From the NCBI RefSeq assembly GCF_051251085.1, contig NZ_JBPCZH010000006.1, positions 124,001 through 188,000 on the forward strand: a stretch of 64,000 nucleotides of DNA. Direction: 5' to 3'. Under the pieces are notes generated by a model that worked only from the letters and a program-made list of their open reading frames with translations, was not told the DNA's origin and did no database searches. Positions 43,709 to 52,733 of this stretch are shown piece by piece. This stretch comes from Cernens ardua (GTDB lineage Bacteria; Pseudomonadota; Gammaproteobacteria; Pseudomonadales; Halomonadaceae). The stretch's first letter is position 1. Each line of letters opens with the position of its first letter. The translations under genes and the position numbers were made by a program.

Positions 43709-45202
43709 TTAGGCATGAGCCGTTTTTTCTTCCCGACCGATACTGTCCAGATCCACGCCGGTGGTTTCAATCCGATATTTCCAGGTCACAATGGCACCGA
43801 CAAGGGAAGCAACGACCAGCCCCCACAACACCGCAGTAGTACCTACACCGGCGAGTAACAGGGGGAATCCGAACGTAGTGGCAACAGCACCAATTTTCGC
43901 GAACATGGCGGCAAAGCCAGCACCCATACCACGTACTCGTGTAGGGAATACTTCCCCTGCCAACAGGTAAGTTTGAGAGTTAGGCCCTAAATTGGTCATG
44001 AAGTTGAACAGCATGAAGCCTGAGAATATCAATACCAGCTGTGAAGCCCCCGAGGTGAACATGGAGAGGGACGCCACTGCAAGCCCGATAGCGCAGCCAA
44101 TAAAGCCGAATACCTGTAGTTTGATACGACCAATAAACTCCACCAGTGCAATCGCGACAAGAATACCGACAATCAACAGCGAGGTCGTCAATGCCGAGCC
44201 TTCGGCAGAGCGAATACTATTGGCAATCATGTCTTGCAGGCTATGCACTTCATGGCCATGCCCAAAGGCCGTCACCAGAATGGTTGGGGTAAATACACCG
44301 ATACCGTAGGTGCCCAGATCCTGCAGGAACCAGGGCACAGCGGCCAGAACAGTGGCACGACGGTACGGTTTTTTGAAGAGACTACTGAAACTGACTTTAT
44401 GGGCCTGTTGTGTACGTGTCTGGGAAGCAATCAGATTGATCTGCCCTACTGTCAACTGACGATTATTCAACAGGCGCGACAGTGAATTTTCCGCGGCACT
44501 CAATGCTCCACGCGAAATCAGCCAGTTCGCACTTTCAGGGATAAAGAAACGGGCAACCGTAATGACAATCGCCGGGGCTAACGCCGTGGCATACATCCAA
44601 CGCCAGGCATTCAGTGCCGGATGCATGATCAGCACGATGGCACCGATTCCAATTCCGCACATGGCCCCGATGGCCTGGAAGGCAAATGCCCCTAGCACCA
44701 TTCGTCCACGGGACTGACTGGGAAGGTTTTCAGAAAGAATCATGTGCGCCGTAGGATAATCACATCCCAATGCCATGCCCAACCCGAAGAGGCATACCAC
44801 CAACATGGTATAGCTGGTACAGCAGATAAGCAGGACAAGAAAAGCAAGGAAGATGATCATTTCCGCAATAAACATTCGCTTGCGGCCAAAGTGATCCGAC
44901 ATTCCCCCAAGAAGAAAAGAGCCCACCAGAATACCGGCCAGAGTAGCAGAGGTGATCAACCCTTTTTCCGTGGCACCAATATGGAACTGGGCGGCAATAA
45001 GGGGAAGGGATACGCCTCCCATGAAGACAACGAACCCTTCAAAGAACTTGCCAGCGGCAGCCAGCGCCCAGATAGCCCACTGCATGGAAGACATGGGTGT
45101 AGAACGGGAAGGAGAACCATCCGGCCATGACGGGACTTCGTCAATATACTCCTGGACTGTTTTACCCCGGAATGAAGTAGAGGACTCTACAGCAATATTC
45201 AT
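43709..45202 (-). CDS. MFS permease linked to the nag genes
   Basis: This 497-residue protein has twelve membrane segments and the MFS sugar/acid porter pattern: GGMSDHFGRKRMF (motif A) after TM2 near residues 98-110, FFIPESANWLI at the middle (PESxRWL-like) and VFPTRVRGMGAG before TM10-11. It lies 146 bp downstream of nagA on the same strand and is followed by a terminator. An amino-sugar substrate such as GlcNAc is inferred only from context; an aromatic-acid or sugar porter is also possible. Confidence 0.78.
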   Translation of the reverse strand: MNIAVESSTSFRGKTVQEYIDEVPSWPDGSPSRSTPMSSMQWAIWALAAAGKFFEGFVVFMGGVSLPLIAAQFHIGATEKGLITSATLAGILVGSFLLGGMSDHFGRKRMFIAEMIIFLAFLVLLICCTSYTMLVVCLFGLGMALGCDYPTAHMILSENLPSQSRGRMVLGAFAFQAIGAMCGIGIGAIVLIMHPALNAWRWMYATALAPAIVITVARFFIPESANWLISRGALSAAENSLSRLLNNRQLTVGQINLIASQTRTQQAHKVSFSSLFKKPYRRATVLAAVPWFLQDLGTYGIGVFTPTILVTAFGHGHEVHSLQDMIANSIRSAEGSALTTSLLIVGILVAIALVEFIGRIKLQVFGFIGCAIGLAVASLSMFTSGASQLVLIFSGFMLFNFMTNLGPNSQTYLLAGEVFPTRVRGMGAGFAAMFAKIGAVATTFGFPLLLAGVGTTAVLWGLVVASLVGAIVTWKYRIETTGVDLDSIGREEKTAHA

Positions 45203-45348
45203 CGACTCTCACTCGGACAATTGAAAAATGGGGAGCACGCAGCAGTGTGCTCATCATCGTTTCTTTATGTACAGTATGAAAGCCTCAAATGACGGTAATG
45301 TTACAGTCGTCTCAAAATGACATGGCGAATGGTGAAAACAGAATCCAA

Positions 45349-46470
45349 TTAGAGCACCATCTGCCCAGCGCTGTAGGTTCGCTGTAATTCAAGGTGTTCA
45401 TCCAGCACAACCATGTCAGCACGATATCCCTCCCTTAATTGCCCTCTATCCTCCAGACCAAGATACTGCGCGGGTATCGTCGCCACACGTGCACTGGCAT
45501 CGGCAAGGGAACGACCAATACTGACGAGATTCCGTACGGCCTGATCCAGCGTCAACGTACTGCCTGCCAAGGCCCCATTTGCCAATCGAACACACCGGCC
45601 ATGCTTGAAAACCTGCTGAGTCCCAAGTCGATATTCCCCATCGGGCATACCGCAGGCAGCCGTCCCGTCGGTGATGGCATACAGATTAGGAATGGCTCTG
45701 AAGGCCACATTCAACGCACCTTGATGCACATGTTCAAGGTCTGGGATCACTTCGGCATACTCGGCGTTTGCCAATGCGAAGCCCAAAATACCCGGTGCCC
45801 GATGGGAAAAGGGCGTCATCGCGTTATAGAGGTGGGTAAAGCCTGCCACTCCTGCATGATAATAGTGTGCTGCCGTATCATAGTCGGCCAGCGTATGACC
45901 GGCCTGCACACGGACTTCCTGTGCCAACAGCCACTCCAATGCGCCGTTATTCTGTAAGCATTCAGGCGCCAACGTAATGACCTTGAGAGGCACAAGGTGC
46001 TGATACTGCTGCAGTTCCTCAATCGTACAGACACGCGTCGCATCCGGTTGAGCCCCCAGTTTCTTCGGGTTGATATAGGGCCCTTCCAAATGAACACCAA
46101 TGACATCTGCGGTACTGATAGTTCCTGATGAAGATGATTCAGACTGCCGCCTCCTAAAGGCTGCAATACCCTCCAACGCATTAAGAATATCGGCATGGCT
46201 GGCGGTCATCGTCGTCGCCAACAATGTGGTCGTTCCATGTTGTGCATGGGTCTTTGCAATAGTCTCAAGGGCGTCCCCGCCTTCCATCACATCACGCCCA
46301 CCGCCACCATGGACATGGAGATCAATAAACCCGGGGAGAATGTAGGGCGGCTGTATGGCGTGTTCTTCTACCGTATTCCCCTCAATGCGGACTAGTGTTT
46401 CGCCTTCCCAATAAAGCGTCCCTTGAATCCAGCCCCGAGGTGTCAAAATAGCGCCGGTTAATGTGTTCAT
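45349..46470 (-). CDS. nagA: N-acetylglucosamine-6-phosphate deacetylase
   Basis: NagA removes the acetyl group from GlcNAc-6-phosphate in cell-wall and amino-sugar recycling. The 373-residue amidohydrolase starts with a beta-sandwich part, then FIDLHVHGGGGRDVMEG near residues 47-63, GVHLEGPYINPKKLGAQ with the catalytic metal Glu, GHTLADYD, HLYNAMTPFSHRAPG and ITDGTAACGMPDG. AGG precedes the ATG. It follows nagK by 59 bp. Confidence 0.94.
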   Translation of the reverse strand: MNTLTGAILTPRGWIQGTLYWEGETLVRIEGNTVEEHAIQPPYILPGFIDLHVHGGGGRDVMEGGDALETIAKTHAQHGTTTLLATTMTASHADILNALEGIAAFRRRQSESSSSGTISTADVIGVHLEGPYINPKKLGAQPDATRVCTIEELQQYQHLVPLKVITLAPECLQNNGALEWLLAQEVRVQAGHTLADYDTAAHYYHAGVAGFTHLYNAMTPFSHRAPGILGFALANAEYAEVIPDLEHVHQGALNVAFRAIPNLYAITDGTAACGMPDGEYRLGTQQVFKHGRCVRLANGALAGSTLTLDQAVRNLVSIGRSLADASARVATIPAQYLGLEDRGQLREGYRADMVVLDEHLELQRTYSAGQMVL

Positions 46471-46529
46471 TGTTCTACCTGATTATCCCGTTGTTACCTG
46501 TTCTTTCATCCTGCACGAACATTATCAGC

Positions 46530-47444
46530 CTACTGATCTGCCAGTTGCCGACCAAACATGGCGGCGCCACGAACGCCACTGGAATCCCCTTGCGTCGCTC
46601 GGCGTACCAGGGGAAGCGGTGTATCCGGGAAATAGTGTTTACGAATACCGGCCGGTATACCCGCGACCACTTCGTCAATGAGCGAAATGCCGCCACCCAA
46701 TACGATAACCTGAGGGTTGATCAGTTTGACCAGATTAGCCAATGCGCTCCCCAGGATATCCTGATGAATATCAAAGACCCGCCGCGCCTCGGCTTTTCCA
46801 TTTCTGAGATCAGCCACCCATCGTTGTGTGGTTGCGCCCGTTACACCCTGCCGTTCATATAGCCCTGCCAACCCGGGGCCGGCAATGTACTTTTCGAGGC
46901 ATCCCGTTAGGCCACAACCACACGTGAGTAATGGCAATGTATAAAGCGACTGCAATTGCGCAGGCAACGGCAAATGCCCCCACTCACCCATAAGCTCATT
47001 CACTACAACACCGCGGATCGCAATACCCGCACCTGCCCCTGTACCCAGTATTGCCCCGACTACCTGTTGGTAACCTTCAGCAGCACCACCGGCATGCATT
47101 TCGGAATGAGTGAAACAGACACTGTCTTTGTCTATCGAGAGCGAACGCCCGATTCTGTCTGCTAAAAGCGCTTGGCCGTCAGGTTGATTCAGACACGGAA
47201 TATTGGCCGAAAGGATAGAACCATCCTGCTTGACAACACCGGGAACTCCCATACCCACACTTCCCCTGACCTCAAAGCGTTGATCGGCTTCCGAGACCAT
47301 CCTGTTCAATACAGAAGCAAAGGCATCGAAGTCATCGACGGGAGTAGGTTCACGCCACCGGTCCAGTAACTGCCACTGTTCATCGAAGACGGCCATTTCC
47401 ATCTTCGTGCCTCCGACATCAATTCCGTAACTGAGCTGGCTCAT
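46530..47444 (-). CDS. nagK: N-acetylglucosamine kinase, ROK family
   Basis: NagK phosphorylates GlcNAc freed from murein or PGA, giving GlcNAc-6-phosphate for NagA. The 304-residue protein starts MSQLSYGIDVGGTKMEMAVF and has the zinc site CGCGLTGCLEKY and the ATP region GGGISLIDEV. The length matches E. coli NagK (303). The start at 47444 follows AAAGGG; upstream in-frame ATGs would add up to 26 unrelated residues. Confidence 0.92.
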   Translation of the reverse strand: MSQLSYGIDVGGTKMEMAVFDEQWQLLDRWREPTPVDDFDAFASVLNRMVSEADQRFEVRGSVGMGVPGVVKQDGSILSANIPCLNQPDGQALLADRIGRSLSIDKDSVCFTHSEMHAGGAAEGYQQVVGAILGTGAGAGIAIRGVVVNELMGEWGHLPLPAQLQSLYTLPLLTCGCGLTGCLEKYIAGPGLAGLYERQGVTGATTQRWVADLRNGKAEARRVFDIHQDILGSALANLVKLINPQVIVLGGGISLIDEVVAGIPAGIRKHYFPDTPLPLVRRATQGDSSGVRGAAMFGRQLADQ

Positions 47445-47574
47445 AAAGGCCCTTTGGTATGTGGTTCCTGTTTCAGTATTCATGGCAGCATACCACTTTT
47501 TTGACGGCTGCCGTTTTAGCACTTGTTGCTCTGATGGGGCTCACGCCCAGGGAAGGTTTACTCTTCCGCACATA

Positions 47575-47618
47575 AAAAAGCCACGTTAAAGCAAAATCTG
47601 CTGACAACGTGGCTTTTT
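47575..47618 (-). terminator. Terminator of the NCS1 permease gene
   Basis: AAAAAGCCACGTT and AACGTGGCTTTTT form a perfect 13-bp stem, with T-runs on both strands. It separates the NCS1 gene from nagK, which suggests a separate nag promoter. Confidence 0.88.
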
Positions 47619-47668
47619 CTACAAGTGCCTTTTTAACAAGGCACTTCTCAGTGATGGCTTACCGCTTT

Positions 47669-49159
47669 TTAAACTAGCTCTTCGTCCACCTTACCTTCCT
47701 TGACAGCCATACGGGCTTCTTTCTTGACGTCAAGATTCAGGCATACCAGCCAGTACACGATGGCGGCCACCGGAAGCCCAATGAACATCGAAATATCGAT
47801 ACCGTGAGTATATTTGACAGCAAAACCAGTGAAGGGCTCGGTCACCATGAAGGGTACCATCGCCAACAATCCCACCAGATACGCAAAGATACCACGGAAC
47901 CCCCAGCGTCCGTAGATGCCTTTCGGGTTAAATATCTCACTGATGACATAGCGCCCGCGTCTGACCAGAAAGTAATCTGCCAGGTTAACGGCTGTCCATG
48001 GCGTGAAAACATAAGCCATAAAGATCATCACGTTGGCGTAGAAAGTATTAAAGCCACTGGGACCAATCATTTGCGCAATGACGGAGATACCGGCAAAAAG
48101 GACCAGCACGGAAACGACACGAAGTGTGCGCGTAGGTTTGACCGGAATGAACGAATCCAGAATCGAGATCAGCGTCAAACTACCGCCATACTGGTTCAGC
48201 GACATGATGGAGACGAGGCCGATCACCATGGTGAGCAATGCAATCGTGCCACCCCCATGAACAAATTCATTACATGCGATGGCAACCGCAGTGCTGGGGT
48301 CCATTCCAGGTGCCTTGCTGCCCGCCAGAATACCAATAATGAAGACCCAAACACCTGCCAGCACACTGGGGAAATAGGTCCAGAAAAAGATGCTTTTTAC
48401 GGGCGTGTTGGCAGGCAGGTAACGTGAGTAGTCAGAGACATACGGTGCCCAGCCCAGCTGGAATCCACTCACCACTACAAATATGGAAAAGAAATCAACC
48501 GCATTGAATTGGTTGAATGAGAGCATCGACCAGCTCAGATCCACATGATAGAACGCTGCAATGGTAATAAAGACGGTCACCAGCATCAGCGGAATGGCCA
48601 TGATGCGGTTGATCAAATGGATCATCTTGTAGCCCATGATAGCGATGATCGTTCCTATTCCGCCAAAGAGCAGATACGCGACCCAAGGGGGCGTTCCAAA
48701 CAGATACTCCCCTGCCGAGCCCGAAATAATGGCATCCGAAATATTGTAGGCACCGTAGTTGATCAGTGCGAATATCCATACAGATATGGCTGCACCTACA
48801 TAACCGAACTGAGGACGTGACTGCACCAATTGTGGCAAACCAAGATGAGGCCCTTGCGAAGCATGGAAAGCCATGAAAATGGTACCGAACAAAGCCCCCA
48901 CGACCGTCGCAACAATCGTCCACATCAGGCTTTGATGAGCCCCCATGGAGACAGCTGCAACACCAGTCGCCATGGGCGTAATGTTCATGTTGGAGACGAA
49001 CCAGACAGCGCCCACATGCCAGGGTTTGCCATGACGGTCGGAGATGGGAATCCAGTCGACCGAGTGTACCTCGACCTGACTGTCGTTATTGCCGCCATCT
49101 GCTGCTGGTGAAGCCTGACCACCCGGCGTATTGATGTTCTCGTTGCCGCTTGATGCCAT
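47669..49159 (-). CDS. NCS1-family purine/cytosine permease
   Basis: This 496-residue protein has about twelve membrane segments and the NCS1 pattern: PMATGVAAVSMG near residue 62, GPHLGLPQLVQSRPQFGY near 99-116, QLGWAPYVSDYSRYLPA in the centre and FTPWTAVNLADYFLVRRGRY near the C-terminal third. NCS1 members import cytosine, allantoin, thiamine or hydantoin compounds. The polar N-terminal 40 residues are unusual. A tandem palindromic repeat lies upstream. Confidence 0.86.
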   Translation of the reverse strand: MASSGNENINTPGGQASPAADGGNNDSQVEVHSVDWIPISDRHGKPWHVGAVWFVSNMNITPMATGVAAVSMGAHQSLMWTIVATVVGALFGTIFMAFHASQGPHLGLPQLVQSRPQFGYVGAAISVWIFALINYGAYNISDAIISGSAGEYLFGTPPWVAYLLFGGIGTIIAIMGYKMIHLINRIMAIPLMLVTVFITIAAFYHVDLSWSMLSFNQFNAVDFFSIFVVVSGFQLGWAPYVSDYSRYLPANTPVKSIFFWTYFPSVLAGVWVFIIGILAGSKAPGMDPSTAVAIACNEFVHGGGTIALLTMVIGLVSIMSLNQYGGSLTLISILDSFIPVKPTRTLRVVSVLVLFAGISVIAQMIGPSGFNTFYANVMIFMAYVFTPWTAVNLADYFLVRRGRYVISEIFNPKGIYGRWGFRGIFAYLVGLLAMVPFMVTEPFTGFAVKYTHGIDISMFIGLPVAAIVYWLVCLNLDVKKEARMAVKEGKVDEELV

Positions 49160-49226
49160 ATATTTCTCCAGAAAAAGATGTGAATACTTTATATCGTTTT
49201 TAAATAATCATTTTGTGAGGGTAGTA

Positions 49227-49254
49227 GTTCCCTCAGAGAAGTTCTCTTAGAGAA
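49227..49254. promoter_or_regulatory. Tandem palindrome-like repeat upstream of the NCS1 gene
   Basis: GTTCCCTCAGAGAA is followed directly by GTTCTCTTAGAGAA. The second contains the perfect palindrome TTCTCTTAGAGAA. It lies about 70-95 bp upstream of the NCS1 start and looks like a two-site operator. The remaining 49160-49595 shows no gene. Confidence 0.5.
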
Positions 49255-49595
49255 GATACTTTAAAGAGAATGGGACATCGTTGTGCAGTACACACCATGA
49301 ACCATAAATACTTCTTATGAATCATGCAATTATATCATTAATTTTGGTTATATTTTAGAGCGTAAAGTGAATCTTTACCGTGAAGAGCAGTAATTCAGTT
49401 TGAAATAAGCGCTTCTGCCAGTAGGCCAGCTCTTTGTTAAGATAGCGTGAGTCAGCGCTGAACGTTAGTGATTATTCTTGCCATGTCGCATTTAGACACT
49501 TCTGCTGACTGGCACTATGGTTAACCCCTGATTGCGCTTCCTCAGACAACCAACAGGCTTTCCCCTAGGATGATACAACAAGGAATGAGTCCGAA

Positions 49596-50717
49596 ATGAA
49601 CAAGTGGTCCATCGGCTTGATGACAGGCACAGTGCTGGATGGCTTCATCGATATTGCAGCGATTCGTAGTAACGGCGTAACCATTGATGAATTTGGTCCT
49701 TATGAGCTGGTCGCGTATCCCGACGATATACGCCCGCTTCTTGTTGAGGCGATGGATGCAGCGCGGGCATGGAATTTCGAAGGGCCTGAGCCCGCCATCT
49801 TCCGCGAAGCTGAAACACGCTTGAGCAAGGCTCAGGCAGAGGCTGTTGCTCACTTTCTTGAGCAACAGGGGATCAGCCCTTCCGAGGTGGAGGTCATCGG
49901 CTTTCATGGTCAAACGGTACTTCATGCCGCCCCGACCCCCGAACGTAAGGGGGCAACCCGTCAGCTGGGCGATGGACAGTTAATGGCAGACCATCTAGGG
50001 ATTGATGTTGTCTATGACTTTCGTTCTGCCGATGTGGAAAATGGTGGTCAGGGGGCGCCTTTGGCAGCGGTCTATCATCAGGCTCTGTTACGTTCACTTC
50101 CCCGGAAAGCGCACTGGGCGATACTGAATTTGGGGGGAGTGGGCAATATTTCCGCCGTGGAAGGGGATACCCTGATTGCATTTGATACGGGGCCAGCCAA
50201 TGCGCCGATCAATGACTGGATCTACCAACACTCAGGTAAAATCATGGATAAAGACGGTGTGCTTGCGGCAAATGGACAGGTAGATGAACCCCGCCTAGAG
50301 CGCCTCCTGAGGCATCCCTACTTTACCGCGCCCTATCCCAAATCGCTTGACCGCTTCGATTTTATGGCGTCCATGGCAGATGGGCTGAACGAAGCCGATG
50401 GTGCCGCCACATTAACCGCCTTCACAGCAGGTGCGGTCGCTAAAGGGATCGCTTTGTTATCTGAACGGCCCGAGGGGTTGATCGTCTGCGGTGGCGGGCG
50501 TCGCAATCCAACCCTGATGAAGGAAATTGCCCAGCGTTGCCAACTGGACGTCATCCCTGCCGAAGAGGTTGGCCTGAGAGGGGATGCTGTAGAAGCAGAA
50601 TGCTTTGCTTTTCTGGCAGAACGCACACTGCATGACTTGCCCTTGAGCTTCCCCGGCACCACGGGAGTCGCAGCACCGCAGCGCGGGGGAAGGATAGCGA
50701 GAGCCAGGAAACTGTAA
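49596..50717 (+). CDS. anmK: Anhydro-N-acetylmuramic acid kinase
   Basis: AnmK opens and phosphorylates the anhydro ring of anhMurNAc, giving MurNAc-6-phosphate in murein recycling. The 373-residue protein starts with GLMTGTVLDGFIDIA, has GFHGQTVLHAAP near residues 104-115, ILNLGGVGNIS near 183 and AFDTGPANAPIND near 204-216. The variant GLMTGTVLDG rather than GMSGTSLDG is the type seen in alphaproteobacteria. It is divergent from the NCS1 gene. Confidence 0.93.
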   Translation: MNKWSIGLMTGTVLDGFIDIAAIRSNGVTIDEFGPYELVAYPDDIRPLLVEAMDAARAWNFEGPEPAIFREAETRLSKAQAEAVAHFLEQQGISPSEVEVIGFHGQTVLHAAPTPERKGATRQLGDGQLMADHLGIDVVYDFRSADVENGGQGAPLAAVYHQALLRSLPRKAHWAILNLGGVGNISAVEGDTLIAFDTGPANAPINDWIYQHSGKIMDKDGVLAANGQVDEPRLERLLRHPYFTAPYPKSLDRFDFMASMADGLNEADGAATLTAFTAGAVAKGIALLSERPEGLIVCGGGRRNPTLMKEIAQRCQLDVIPAEEVGLRGDAVEAECFAFLAERTLHDLPLSFPGTTGVAAPQRGGRIARARKL

Positions 50718-50788
50718 TAGCAGGAAACAACTACATCAGGAAGCAATAGCAGCATGCCTTACAGGGATGGGCCCCTGGTAAAGACAGC

Positions 50789-52267
50789 TTATGGCAACAA
50801 GGGCTGAAGGTTACTGAATGGCAGATCGCTGACAAGCCACTGATGGAGCGCCCACATGACTACGTTACGAACAGCCTGTGCCTGCTGGGGAGGCGTTAAT
50901 TCCTGTTGAAGCTGGTGTTCATTCTGGATCAGGCTATCGTCATAATCCTCATTATCTACAGACTGATCCACCAAGGAAGCGTCCTGACTGCCAAAGTAAG
51001 CTAATCCATAGGTCCATAATGTGTTTGAAAGGGGATATCGACCCGGTGCGTAGGGCATGGAAAGCGCATTGAGCGCGCGTGCGTCCCCCTGCCACGCGGA
51101 TTGGGTCATTAACGTAAAACCTTGCCGATAATCATGATGAACACCTTTGCCGTCATACAATAGTAAGGCCAACTCATACTCCGCCGCTGCATTATTCTGT
51201 GCTGCTGCCTTTCGATACCAACAGGCAGCACGCTTCACATTCTTGCGTACCCCCACGCCTTGCATGTACATATTTCCCAGTGTAACTTCGGCAGCAGCAT
51301 CATCCCCCCACTGCACACTTTTGCGTAACCAACGATAGGCCAGCGTATTATTTTGCGGCACACCCAACCCGTATAGATACTGGAATCCAAGCTCCGTCAT
51401 ACCAGCGGGGTCTCCCACTGCAGCGGTGTGCCTATACCACGTTGCGGCTCGCTCAAAACCACCATTCACGGTAGCAGGCTGCATGGTTTCGAATGTTGTT
51501 TCAGGGTTGGACAACTCATGTTCAGCCGATGCACGCAGCAATATCAGTTCTTGCGTCATGGCGGCTGAAAGCCCTATCCCCTGATCATACCGTTGTAGTG
51601 TGTAATCCTTTATTGCATATGCCTTTTGGCGTGAAGGCAACGTATTCCAGGACACGGCATCGTCACAATTCGACGGATAGTACAGTGTCCTACCGGAAAG
51701 GATAGCCAGATTGGCGAGTGCATTTTCATAAGCACCACTTCCCAAATGACCATTCAGCAAGACTTTATGGAACCAACATGCCCCTTCAGCGTAGTTGTAG
51801 GGTACCCCCTCACCCAATACGAAATATTGACCGAGTGCATCCGCTGCCTGAACATTGCCTTGATCTGCGGCCTTACGCGCCCAATAAAGGGATTGAGCAC
51901 TATTTCGGGGGACCCCAATACCGTAGGCATATAATCTACTAAGCCCATTTTGAGCCTGGCTATTCCCCTTCACGGCGGCTTGGTGATAAGCATCGAAGGT
52001 CTGCTTCAATGCATCCTCCAATCCCGGGGTATACCCGATGGTTCCACTCAGGAAAGGAACATATTGGGAAGCAGGCAAGTCTGAAAGAGCAGGATCATCG
52101 ACATTTTTAGTCTTATTGATCAATATCGCGGCGTGCGCAGGGATAATTATCGAAAAGGCAAAAAAAACAATAAGAAAGATTACAATCCATCGTGCTTGAG
52201 GAGTGCATATAACACGCTGTATACGGGCTATATTGAAACGATCCCTGAATGATAAAGAGTAGCGCAT
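50789..52267 (-). CDS. Sel1-repeat (TPR-like) exported protein
   Basis: This 492-residue protein has an N-terminal hydrophobic segment (residues 27-47, ending AHA) and then several Sel1-like repeats such as QNGLSRLYAYGIGVPRNSAQ, GQYFVLGEGVPYNYAEG, GFQYLYGLGVPQNNTLAYRW and YMQGVGVRKNVKRAACWYRK. Sel1 repeats scaffold protein-protein interactions, often in the periplasm. No enzymatic motif is visible. Its partner is unknown. It is divergent from a small membrane protein gene. Confidence 0.82.
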   Translation of the reverse strand: MRYSLSFRDRFNIARIQRVICTPQARWIVIFLIVFFAFSIIIPAHAAILINKTKNVDDPALSDLPASQYVPFLSGTIGYTPGLEDALKQTFDAYHQAAVKGNSQAQNGLSRLYAYGIGVPRNSAQSLYWARKAADQGNVQAADALGQYFVLGEGVPYNYAEGACWFHKVLLNGHLGSGAYENALANLAILSGRTLYYPSNCDDAVSWNTLPSRQKAYAIKDYTLQRYDQGIGLSAAMTQELILLRASAEHELSNPETTFETMQPATVNGGFERAATWYRHTAAVGDPAGMTELGFQYLYGLGVPQNNTLAYRWLRKSVQWGDDAAAEVTLGNMYMQGVGVRKNVKRAACWYRKAAAQNNAAAEYELALLLYDGKGVHHDYRQGFTLMTQSAWQGDARALNALSMPYAPGRYPLSNTLWTYGLAYFGSQDASLVDQSVDNEDYDDSLIQNEHQLQQELTPPQQAQAVRNVVMWALHQWLVSDLPFSNLQPLLP

Positions 52268-52318
52268 ACCATACCCCGAATTTTAATCATTATTTTGATT
52301 CCCGAGATAACTATAGGG

Positions 52319-52642
52319 ATGGAAAAGGGGGTAATCGTTCAAGGAGAAAGGAAAAATCAAGTACATTTCGCCGTTATTATTACGGTGTTTATGGTACTCC
52401 TGTATATCAGTAGTACCCTGTGTACTGCTGCTCCATTTGCGCTCACCAGGCATCCTCCCAAATGGTCACTACATGTTGGTGCGCTATGCCCCTTTCTCGC
52501 CCTGATTTTATTGAATCCTTTTACGCGCGATCCAACAGCAACATCAGTGCCCATCATCGTTATGTTGGCCATCGGCATTTTTTCATTTTCACGCGCTGAA
52601 AAGCGCTTGGCGAAAGAGGATTGGGTAATCGAGAATGATTAG
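52319..52642 (+). CDS. Small membrane protein, unknown
   Basis: This 107-residue protein has three hydrophobic segments (about residues 15-37, 50-64 and 73-90) and charged ends. No family was recognised. The ATG at 52319 was chosen; a TTG eight codons upstream is also in frame, and neither has a strong ribosome-binding site. Start and reality are only moderately supported. Confidence 0.45.
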   Translation: MEKGVIVQGERKNQVHFAVIITVFMVLLYISSTLCTAAPFALTRHPPKWSLHVGALCPFLALILLNPFTRDPTATSVPIIVMLAIGIFSFSRAEKRLAKEDWVIEND

Positions 52643-52733
52643 GAAAGGATAATGCCTATTCCTTGCCATAATGTTCAAACCACCCTTCACGGGTGATTGC
52701 CCAAATGTCGGCGGGCTGTAGTCCTACAGATGC

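Noticed and set aside
49160..49595. TPP or purine riboswitch before the NCS1 permease
   Set aside because: The leader shows no recognisable riboswitch core, only the tandem palindromic repeat.
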